64,000 nucleotides of DNA from JASLEW01 sp963732005. GTDB taxonomy: Bacteria > Acidobacteriota > Thermoanaerobaculia > Multivoradales > UBA5704. Position numbers and translations under genes: made by a program. The DNA is taken from contig CAVSXT010000004.1 of assembly GCA_963732005.1 (NCBI GenBank), positions 1,054,001 to 1,118,000 of the forward strand, given 5' to 3'. The notes below the pieces were generated by a model. That model made no database searches. It was not told the origin of the DNA and was given only the letters and a program-made list of their open reading frames with translations. Positions 56,804 to 64,000 of this stretch are shown here, piece after piece; position 1 is the stretch's first letter, and each line of letters starts with the position of its first letter.

Positions 56804-58242
56804 CTCGCTTCCTCCTGTCTGCGGCGGAGCCGCATTTCGCGTTGCAGCGACCGGCGCGAAAGCATCCGCTGCTGCCGGTTGCCGTCCGCGGACGCCGCCG
56901 CCGCGGGCTCGAGCAGCCGGGCGAGATCGCGCACTGTGATCCCCTCGTAGACGTTGGTCACCGGGATGTCGCGGCCCAGGTCGCGGCGCAGACGGTCGAT
57001 GGTCTGCACGGCGAGCAGAGAGTCGCCGCCCAGCGCGAAGAAGCTGTCGAGCGCTCCCACCCGGTCGACCCCCAGGCACTGCTGCCAAACCTCGGCGATG
57101 CGGCCTTCCAGCGCCGAGGCCGGCGCCACATAGACGGTCTCGAGGTCGGGACGCGGATGCCGGGCCGGCGGCGCCGCGGGCGCGCCGTCCACCGCCGCCG
57201 GGGCGGCCGCGGCCGCCCGCTCTGGGCTCGTGCCGGCGGCCGGCGGCCGGCGCTCGATCCAGTAGCGGGCGCGGTCGAAGACGTAGCCGGGGAGCGGGAC
57301 GCGGCGCCGCCGGCCGCCGGCGTGGAGGTCCCGCCAGCTCACCTCGACGCCGCGCGTCCACAGCCGGCCGACAGCCTCGAGCAGCGCCGCCGGCTCCGCC
57401 GTCCCCGGTGCGCCGTCGAGCGCCGCCACCACCCGGCCGGGGTCCGCCCCGGGGTGGCGGCGGGCGAGCAGGGAGAGCGTCCTACCCGGCCCTACCTCGA
57501 GCAGGACGCGGCGCGGGTCGCGCCAGAGCTCGTCCAGGTTCTCGGCGAAACGCACGCTGCGACGCATCTGCCGCCCCCAGTAGCGGGGATCCACGGCGTC
57601 CTCGGTGGTGATCCAGGTCCCGGTGAGGTTGGACAGGAAGGGAATCCGCGGCGGCCGCATCTCCACCCCCGCCAACAGCCGGGTGAAGCGCTCCACCAGC
57701 GGCTCGACGGCCGCCGAGTGGAAGGCGTGCGCGGTGGCGAGGCGCCGCGCGCTCACCCCTTCGCCGGCCAGACGCCGCTCGAGCTCCTCCACCGCCGGCG
57801 GCGGCCCGGCCACCACCGCGCGGCAGGGGCCGTTGACGGCGGCGAGCGCCAGGCCGGAGCCGGCGGTCAACCAGGGCTCCAGCTCCGCTTCCGCCAGGGG
57901 AACGGCCAGCATGGCGCCGGCCGGCAGCTCCTGCATCAGGCGGCCGCGCGTCGCCACCAGGCGCAGGGCGTCCTCAAGCGAGAAGACGCCGGACAGGCAG
58001 GCCGCGGCGTACTCGCCCAGACTGTGGCCGGCGAGCGCCGCGGGCCGGACTCCCCAGCTCGCGAGGAGGTGGGCCAGGGCCAGCTCGACGATGAGCAGGG
58101 CGGGCTGTACCCACTCGGTGCGGTCGAGCGATTCGGTGGCGCCGCCGCCGCTCCACAGCGCCGGCAATGCGTCGCCGGTCTCCGGCGCGAGGATCTCGAA
58201 GACAGCGGTCGACCTCGGCGCGGAAGACCGGTTCCTCGGCAT
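56800..58242 (-). CDS. type I PKS module 2, AT-ACP part after an apparent frameshift
   Basis: This frame carries the rest of the module whose KS lies in the overlapping frame at 57974-59881. The true continuation begins near 58201 with FEILAPETGDALPAL. The AT has LAGHSLGEYAAACLSG and TAHAFHSAAVEPL, the malonyl-CoA signature; the ACP near the end has FFALGGDSLLAVQTI. There is no KR, DH or ER, so this module should leave a keto group. The ATG at 58242 is merely the first in frame and lies in sequence that is out of frame for the module. The short basic C-terminal tail (RRSLQREMRLRRRQEEAR) may be a docking element. The stop overlaps the PKS3 start. Confidence 0.85.
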
Positions 58243-59881
58243 ACAGGCCGGCGGCGACGCCGGCCGCCTGGGCGCCCTGCCCCGGGAAGAGGAAGGCGAG
58301 CGCGGGACCGCCCGCGATCGCCGCGCCGTCGCGCAGGCGATGGGGCTGGCGCAGGACGGCGCTCATCGGCTCGCCGGCGCGGCAGACCACGGCGCGCCGC
58401 CGCTCGCAGGCGCGGCGGCCCATCTGCAGGGTGAAGGCAGCATCGGCCAGACCGGGGCCATCGAGCTCCGGCCGGCGTTCCAGAGCGTCGGCCAGCGCCG
58501 CCGTCGCCGCCGCCAGCGCGGCGGCGGACCGCGCCGACAGCACCAGCAGCTGCCAGGGGCGCGACTCCCCTCCGGGTACGGCGGCCGGCGCCTCCTCGAG
58601 GACCAGGTGGACGTTGGTGCCGCCGGCCCCGAAGGAGCTCACCCCGGCGCGGCGGGGGTCGCTGCCGCGCCGCCATTCGCGGAGCTCGGTATTGATGTGG
58701 AAGGGACCGGCGGCGAAGTCGATCTCCGGGTTGGGCGAGCGGAAACCGCAAGCCGGCGGGATCGCCTCGCGCTCCAAGCAGAGCACGGCCTTGATCAGGC
58801 CGGCCACCCCGCCCGCGGCGTCCAGGTGGCCGAGGTTGCCCTTGATCGAGCCGAGCGCGCAGAAGCCGCGCCCGTCCGTCCCGGCTCGGAAGGCCCGCGT
58901 GAGCGCCTCGACCTCGACCGGATCGCCGAGCGGAGTCGCGGTGCCGTGAGCCTCCACGTAGCCGACCGTGGCGGGCGAGATCCCGGCGTTGGCCAGCGCC
59001 TCGGCCACCACCCTCGCCTGCCCCTCGACGCTGGGAGCGGTGTAGCCCACCTTGCGCCAGCCGTCGTTGTTGACCGCGCTGCCGCGGATCACCGCCCGCA
59101 CGGTATCGCCGTCGGTCAGTGCCTCTTCCAGGCGGCGCAGGACCACCAGGCCGACGCCGCCGCCGAACACCGTCCCCCGGGCCCGCGCATCGAAGGGGTG
59201 GCAGTGGCCATCCGGCGACATCACGCCGCCTTCGACCCAGCGGTAGCCGCCACGCAGGCTGGCGTTCCACGACACACCGCCGGCCAGCGCCAGGTCGCAC
59301 TCCTGGTCGCGCAGCCGCTGACAGGCGAGCGCCACCGCCACCAGCGAGGTCGAGCAGGCGCTCTGCACGCCATGGCTGGGCCCCTGCAGGTTGAGCTTGT
59401 AGGAGATGCGGGTGGTCAGGAAGTCGGCCGCGCTGGCGATGTTCACCTGCATGGGATCGAGGCTGGCGAGCAGCGCCGGATCGCTCATCAGGTGCAGCGG
59501 CAGATAGGTGTTGAGGGTGGCCCCGGCGAAGATCCCCACCGGGCCCGGCACCCGCGCCGGGTCGTAGCCGGCGTCTTCCAGGGCGTGGCAGGCGCATTCG
59601 AGCAGCAGCCGATGCTGGGGATCGGTGATCTCGGCCTCGCGGTGGCTCATGTCGAAGAAGGCGGCGTCGAACAGCTCGACCCCCTCGGGCAGCGCCTCCA
59701 CCGGCACGAACGCCGGATCGTCCGCCAGCGCGGCATCGACCCCGCGGGCGAGCACCTCGCCCCGTTCCAGGAACCGTACCGACTCCACCCCGCGGCTGAG
59801 GTTGTGCCAGAGCTCTTCCACCGAGGCAGCGCCCGGGAAGCGGCCGGCATAGCCGACGACGGCGATGCCGGAGGCGCTCAC
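57974..59881 (-). CDS. type I PKS module 2, KS part before an apparent frameshift
   Basis: This frame (635 codons) encodes a complete ketosynthase and the start of the AT. The KS has QSACSTSLVAVALACQRL (Cys near 174), VEAHGTATPLGDPVEV and KGNLGHLDAAGGVAGLIK. The AT begins with LAFLFPGQGAQAAGVAAG and EEPVFRAEVDRC; after Cys the frame decays into Arg-rich nonsense, while the other frame resumes FEILAPETGDAL. Removing one C from the minus-strand TGTCTTC at about 58201 restores a continuous KS-AT-ACP protein of about 1027 residues. The GTG start at 59881 overlaps the PKS1 stop (GTGA). Confidence 0.88.
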   Translation of the reverse strand: MSASGIAVVGYAGRFPGAASVEELWHNLSRGVESVRFLERGEVLARGVDAALADDPAFVPVEALPEGVELFDAAFFDMSHREAEITDPQHRLLLECACHALEDAGYDPARVPGPVGIFAGATLNTYLPLHLMSDPALLASLDPMQVNIASAADFLTTRISYKLNLQGPSHGVQSACSTSLVAVALACQRLRDQECDLALAGGVSWNASLRGGYRWVEGGVMSPDGHCHPFDARARGTVFGGGVGLVVLRRLEEALTDGDTVRAVIRGSAVNNDGWRKVGYTAPSVEGQARVVAEALANAGISPATVGYVEAHGTATPLGDPVEVEALTRAFRAGTDGRGFCALGSIKGNLGHLDAAGGVAGLIKAVLCLEREAIPPACGFRSPNPEIDFAAGPFHINTELREWRRGSDPRRAGVSSFGAGGTNVHLVLEEAPAAVPGGESRPWQLLVLSARSAAALAAATAALADALERRPELDGPGLADAAFTLQMGRRACERRRAVVCRAGEPMSAVLRQPHRLRDGAAIAGGPALAFLFPGQGAQAAGVAAGLYAEEPVFRAEVDRCLRDPRAGDRRRIAGAVERRRRHRIARPHRVGTARPAHRRAGPGPPPRELGSPARGARRPQSGRVRRGLPVRRLLA

Positions 59882-62800
59882 GCCCGCTCCTCCACGACGA
59901 CGGCCGTCATGACGGCGGCCGACTGCGGCTGGCGCCGCCGCGCGCCGCGCTCGCCGCTCGCCGCGAGAGCGCCGGCCGCGGGCGGCTCCGCCGCGGCGAG
60001 CAGGCAGGCGAAGGCGCGCACGGTGGGCCCCTCGAAGAGCCTGACCATGGGGACCTCGACACCCAGCTCGCGCTTGAGGCGCGCCACCACCCGCAGGCCG
60101 AGCAGCGAGCTGCCGCCGAGATCGAAGAAGTTGTCGTCGAGGCCGATCTCGGCGAGCCCCAGGACGGCGCCCCAGACCGCCGCCACCCGCGCCTCGAGCT
60201 CGCTCACCGGAGCCGCGGCGCCCGGCTGCCGGACCACCGCCGGCGGCGAGCTCGTATCGACCGCATGCGCCGCCGCCGCCGACTCGGCAAGGCGGGCGCG
60301 GAGGTCGCCGGTGGAGATCACCGCCCGGCTCCCCGGCGGCGCCTGCTCGACGATGCGGCGCAGGGCGAGGAGGGCCTCGGCGGAGGTCATGGAATAGCGG
60401 TCGAGGCTCGTCCGGTAGGAGCCCAGGAGCGCCCCGTCGGCGAGCTGCCAGCCGTCCCAGCTGACGCTGATCCAGGGCGCGCCGGCAGCCTCCGCGAAAG
60501 CGTCGAGGAAGCGATTGGCCGCCGCATAGGCGATGGCGCCGAGCCCGCCCAGGACGGCGGCGTTGGACGAGAAGAGCAGGCAGAAGTCGAGCGTCCGGCC
60601 GGCCAGCAGCCCCGCCAGCACGCGGGTGCCGTCGACCTTGGCGCGGAAGTGGCGAGCGGCCTCGGCGCGGTCGACCTCGGGGATCATCCGGACCGTCTGC
60701 TCGCCGCTGTAGCCGGCGAGGTGGAAAAGGCCGTCGACGGCGCCGAAGCGCTGCTCGACGCGGTCGAGGACAACCCGCATCTGCTCACGATCGGCCACGT
60801 CGGCCTGCGCCACCAGGACCTCGCCGCCCAGCGCCGCCAGCTCCGCGAGCCGCTCGGCGTGGCGCTCTGTCGGCGCGGTGCGGGCCACCAGCACCAGGCG
60901 CGCCGCCACCGACCGCGCCAGCTCGCGGGCCACCAGGAGGCCGACGCCACCCAGGCCGCCGGTCAACAGATAGACGCCGCGCGGGCGCAGCCGCCGCACG
61001 CCGCCGTCGGCTGCCAGCGGTACCGGCTCGAACGCCGCGAGCCAGCGCCGCCCGCCGCGATAGGCCACCACCGGCTGCGGCGGCGCGGCGGTTAGCTCGG
61101 CGACGATCCACGCGGCGAGCTGGCGGGCCTCCGCTCCCGCGGGTAGCCGCGGTGGAGCGTCGACCGACTGCACCCGGATCTCGGGGTACTCCTGCGGCAC
61201 GACCAGGCAGGGGCCGAGCAGGAGCGTACGGTCCGGCAGCACGCGATCCGCGGCATCCACCCGGTGGAGGTGGTCGGCGACCACCAACACCCGGCAAGGC
61301 CGGCCGCGCTCACCGAGGGCGTGGGCGAGGTCGAGCAGACTGAAGAAGCTGCCGTCGCGGTCCTCCTCCGGTGCTCCCAGGCCGCGGAGGTGCAGCACCG
61401 CGCCCGGGAAGCGCCCCGCAGCGTGGAGCCGCGCGAGCAGGGCCCCGAGGTCCGGCTCCTCACCGGGCCGCGCCACCGTCACGGCCAGCCCCGCCTCCGC
61501 CAGGCGCTCGAGCACTGCCACGGCCAGCGGCGGCAGCGCGCCAGGGGCGGCGAGCGCCAGGACCGGCCCCAACGCGGCCAGATCCGCGGCGGCGAGCGCC
61601 GGCGGCAGCGCCGGCTTCCAGCACGGCAGGTAGAGCCAGGAAGAGACGTCCGGTGTCTTACCCGCCGCGGGGCGGGCGGCCGCGGAGCTGGGATCGATCC
61701 AGCAGCGCTGGCGCGAGAAAGGGTAGGTCGGCAGGGGGACCCGCCGGCGCGGCGCCGGATGGAGCGCCTGCCAGTCGATGCGCGAGCCGGCCAGCCAGAG
61801 CCGCCCCAAGGTGCCGCTCAGCAGCTCGCCGTCCGGCATGCTGTCCTGGGCGTGGCGCAGCGTGGGGAGGATCGTCCGGCCCGAGCGCGCTCCGGCCGCC
61901 GCCTGCGCCAGGCTGGTCAGGGTGCGCCCGGGACCGACCTCGAGGAGCGCCCAATCGGGATCCGCGAGAAGCTCGCGCACGCTGTCGCCGAAGCGCACGG
62001 TGTGGCGCAGGTGGCGCACCCAGTAACTGCTCCGGGTCACCTCGTCCGCCACCGCCCAGGTGCCACTCAGGTTCGAGAGAAACGGGATCCGGGGCGGCCG
62101 CAGCTCCAGGCAGCCGAGGATGTGCTGGAACGGTTCGAGGATCGGCTCCACCAGGGGAGAGTGGCTGGCGACGTCGATCTGCACGCGCCGGAACTCCACA
62201 TCGTCTTCGACCAGCAGGGCGGCCAGGGCGTCCACCTCGGCGAGCGGCCCCGAAACCACGCATTGGGCCGGACCGTTGACCGCGGCCATGGCGAGGGTCG
62301 AGCCGGCCGCCGCCATCAGCGCCCGCACCTCGTCCTCGGGGAGCGGCACACCGAGCATGGCGCCGCTCGGGATCTGTTCGAGGAGCCGGCCGCGCGCCGC
62401 CACCAGCGCCAGGGCGTCCTCGAGACGGAAGACTCCGGCGAGGCAGGCCGCCACGTACTCGCCGAGACTGTGACCGAGGAGCGCCCCGGGGCGAAGGCCC
62501 CAGGCCATCAGCAGCCGCGCCATGGCGTGCTCGACGCTGAAGAGACAGGGCAGGGCGAGGGCGGTGCGCTTCATCCGCCGCTCCGCCTCGGCGGCGCGGT
62601 CGGGCGCGGGGAAGAGCAGGTCCCGCGCGTCGCAGCCGAGCTCGCCGCGCAGCAGCTCGGCGCAGCGGTCGATCTCGGCGCGGAAGATCGGCTCGTCCTG
62701 GTAGAGGCCGGCGCCCATACCCGGGTATTGAGTTCCGCCGCCGGGGAACAGGAAGGCCAGCGGCCGCTCGTCGGCCTCGTCGTGTCGCCGCCAGGCGCCC

Positions 62801-64000
62801 GCCGGGTCGGCCTCGGCGAGCCGCGCCCGCGCCTCCGCGAAGCCGCGGCCGAGGACCACGCGCCGGCAAGGGAAGCGCTTGCGCCCCACCTGCAGGGTGA
62901 AGGCGACGTCGGCCAGGGAGAGGTCGCCCGGCTCCTCCAGACGCTGGCGCAAGGCGACGGCCGCCCGCTCGAGCTCGTCCTCGGTGCGGGCGGAGAGGAC
63001 GAGGATCTGCAGGGCTCTGCCCGCGGCCGCCGGCGCCGGCGGCGGCGCCTCCTCGACCACCACGTGGGCGTTGGTGCCGCCGATGCCGAAGGAGCTGACG
63101 CCCGCCCGCCGCGGCGTCGCGCCGCGGTGCCAGGGGAGGAGCGCGGTGGGGACGTAGAAGGGGGTTTCGGCCAGCGCCAGCCGCGGGTTCGGAGCGCGGA
63201 AATGCAGGCTGGGCGGGATCTGTCCGTGGCGCAGGGCGAGGACGGTCTTGATCAGGCCGGCCACGCCGGCGGCGGCGTCGAGGTGGCCGAGGTTGGTCTT
63301 CACCGATCCCAGGCCGCAGGAGCCGCGCGGCACCGCCGGGCCGAACGCCTGGGCGAGGGCCGACACCTCGAGTGTGTCGCCCAGGGCGGTGGCGGTGCCG
63401 TGGGCCTCCACGTAGCCGACCGTGTTCGCGTCCACCCCGGCGATCGCCAGGGCCCTGGCGATGACCTCGGCCTGACCCTGCGCCCCTGGAGCGGTGAAAC
63501 CGACCTTGACCGCGCCGTCGTTGTTGATGGCCGAGCCCCGGATCACCGCCAGGATTGTGTCGTGCTGCGCCAGGGCGTCGGCCATGCGCTTGAGCACCAC
63601 GATGCCGGCGCCGCTGCCGAAGAGGGTCCCCGCTGCCGCCGCGTCGAAGGCCCGGCAGTGCCCGTCGGGCGACGCCAGGCCGCCCGCTTCGTGGAAGTAC
63701 CCCCAGCGCTGCGGCACCTGGATGGAGACGCCGCCCGCCAGCGCCATGTCGCACTGGAAGCTCAGCAGCGCCTCGCAAGCCAGATGGGTGGCGACCAGCG
63801 AGGTGGAGCAGCCGGTCTGCACGTCGAGGCTCGGCCCCTTTAGGTTCAGGTGATAGGACACCCGCGTGGCGAGGAAATCCTTGTCGGTGCCGATCATGAG
63901 CTGGAAGCTCTCTTCGGCCAGGTTGAGGCGCGGGTTGGGCAGGAGGTTGAACAGCAGATAGCTGCTCATGCTCATCCCGGCGTAGACGCCCACCACTCCG
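59878..64000 (-). CDS. type I PKS module 1: KS - AT - KR - ACP, 5' end outside window
   Basis: Polyketide synthase, 1374 residues visible; roughly the first 115 KS residues lie beyond the right edge. The KS has VQTGCSTSLVATHLA, VEAHGTATALGDT and KTNLGHLDAAAGVAGLIK. The AT has LGHSLGEYVAACLAG, but at the specificity site IDVASHSPLVEPI, that is Val-Ala-Ser-His rather than His-Ala-Phe-His, so its extender unit may differ from those of the other two ATs. The KR has VYLLTGGLGGVGLLVARE and SSNAAVLGGLGAIAYAAAN with HLAGYSGEQ in place of the Leu-Asp-Asp motif. The ACP has FFDLGGSSLLGLRV. The TGA overlaps the next start. Whether a loading module is fused upstream cannot be seen. Confidence 0.93.
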   Translation of the reverse strand, partial: GVVGVYAGMSMSSYLLFNLLPNPRLNLAEESFQLMIGTDKDFLATRVSYHLNLKGPSLDVQTGCSTSLVATHLACEALLSFQCDMALAGGVSIQVPQRWGYFHEAGGLASPDGHCRAFDAAAAGTLFGSGAGIVVLKRMADALAQHDTILAVIRGSAINNDGAVKVGFTAPGAQGQAEVIARALAIAGVDANTVGYVEAHGTATALGDTLEVSALAQAFGPAVPRGSCGLGSVKTNLGHLDAAAGVAGLIKTVLALRHGQIPPSLHFRAPNPRLALAETPFYVPTALLPWHRGATPRRAGVSSFGIGGTNAHVVVEEAPPPAPAAAGRALQILVLSARTEDELERAAVALRQRLEEPGDLSLADVAFTLQVGRKRFPCRRVVLGRGFAEARARLAEADPAGAWRRHDEADERPLAFLFPGGGTQYPGMGAGLYQDEPIFRAEIDRCAELLRGELGCDARDLLFPAPDRAAEAERRMKRTALALPCLFSVEHAMARLLMAWGLRPGALLGHSLGEYVAACLAGVFRLEDALALVAARGRLLEQIPSGAMLGVPLPEDEVRALMAAAGSTLAMAAVNGPAQCVVSGPLAEVDALAALLVEDDVEFRRVQIDVASHSPLVEPILEPFQHILGCLELRPPRIPFLSNLSGTWAVADEVTRSSYWVRHLRHTVRFGDSVRELLADPDWALLEVGPGRTLTSLAQAAAGARSGRTILPTLRHAQDSMPDGELLSGTLGRLWLAGSRIDWQALHPAPRRRVPLPTYPFSRQRCWIDPSSAAARPAAGKTPDVSSWLYLPCWKPALPPALAAADLAALGPVLALAAPGALPPLAVAVLERLAEAGLAVTVARPGEEPDLGALLARLHAAGRFPGAVLHLRGLGAPEEDRDGSFFSLLDLAHALGERGRPCRVLVVADHLHRVDAADRVLPDRTLLLGPCLVVPQEYPEIRVQSVDAPPRLPAGAEARQLAAWIVAELTAAPPQPVVAYRGGRRWLAAFEPVPLAADGGVRRLRPRGVYLLTGGLGGVGLLVARELARSVAARLVLVARTAPTERHAERLAELAALGGEVLVAQADVADREQMRVVLDRVEQRFGAVDGLFHLAGYSGEQTVRMIPEVDRAEAARHFRAKVDGTRVLAGLLAGRTLDFCLLFSSNAAVLGGLGAIAYAAANRFLDAFAEAAGAPWISVSWDGWQLADGALLGSYRTSLDRYSMTSAEALLALRRIVEQAPPGSRAVISTGDLRARLAESAAAAHAVDTSSPPAVVRQPGAAAPVSELEARVAAVWGAVLGLAEIGLDDNFFDLGGSSLLGLRVVARLKRELGVEVPMVRLFEGPTVRAFACLLAAAEPPAAGALAASGERGARRRQPQSAAVMTAVVVEERA

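Overview
The window is GC-rich (roughly 70 percent by eye) chromosomal bacterial DNA. It carries a VWFA-related protein of the acidobacterial type, a FadL-family porin, secreted multidomain proteins that share a C-terminal module, and a large PKS/NRPS locus. This suits a Gram-negative Acidobacteriota member, possibly near Thermoanaerobaculia. That placement is inferred from gene content only; there is no rRNA in the window.

Layout. 1-3.2 kb (minus): chemotaxis operon with two methyl-accepting proteins, CheW and a small CheW-like protein, joined by stop/start overlaps. 3.3-9.7 kb: secreted serine protease, secreted cupredoxin/Calx-beta/Fn3 protein, FadL-like porin, SpoIIAA-like protein, a VapBC module, then tRNA-Pro(CGG). 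10-19.7 kb: acyl-CoA synthetase and a fused beta-oxidation enzyme, a secreted protein and a VWFA protein, a MoaD/BNR-repeat fusion, a geranylgeranyl-reductase-like flavoprotein and a threonine-synthase-like enzyme. 19.7-26.7 kb: PP2C phosphatase, DnaJ-TPR, two paralogous HEAT-like proteins, a RodZ-like protein and an unusually long GreA-type factor. 26.8-29.3 kb: secreted tyrosinase, a downstream partner and a thioesterase. 29.6-38.4 kb: a patchwork of a kelch remnant, a membrane glycosyltransferase with an abnormal C-terminus, an ArsR-methyltransferase regulator coupled to ahcY, a MOSC protein, small secreted proteins and a frameshifted papain-like peptidase.

38.7-64.0 kb (minus): a modular assembly line continuing past the right edge. 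In biosynthetic order it reads PKS1 (KS-AT-KR-ACP, 5' end missing), PKS2 (KS-AT-ACP, split by an apparent one-base insertion), PKS3 (KS-AT-KR-ACP), NRPS1 (C-A-PCP-C-A-PCP-C) and NRPS2 (degenerate C-A-PCP-C-PCP-TE). Every junction is an ATGA, GTGA or TTGA overlap, so it should be one transcript. Pocket residues suggest Ser for the first A domain and Asn for the third; the second is unassigned. The unusual points are two consecutive condensation-type domains across the NRPS1/NRPS2 junction, the first residue-activating C domain of NRPS2 lacking its catalytic histidines, and a last C-PCP-TE module from which the A domain is missing. No loading module, tailoring enzyme, transporter or phosphopantetheinyl transferase is visible, so the cluster must extend to the right or rely on genes elsewhere.

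The 36-38.7 kb stretch beside the cluster (orphan small genes, a frameshifted gene, lower GC) looks like a remodelled island edge.
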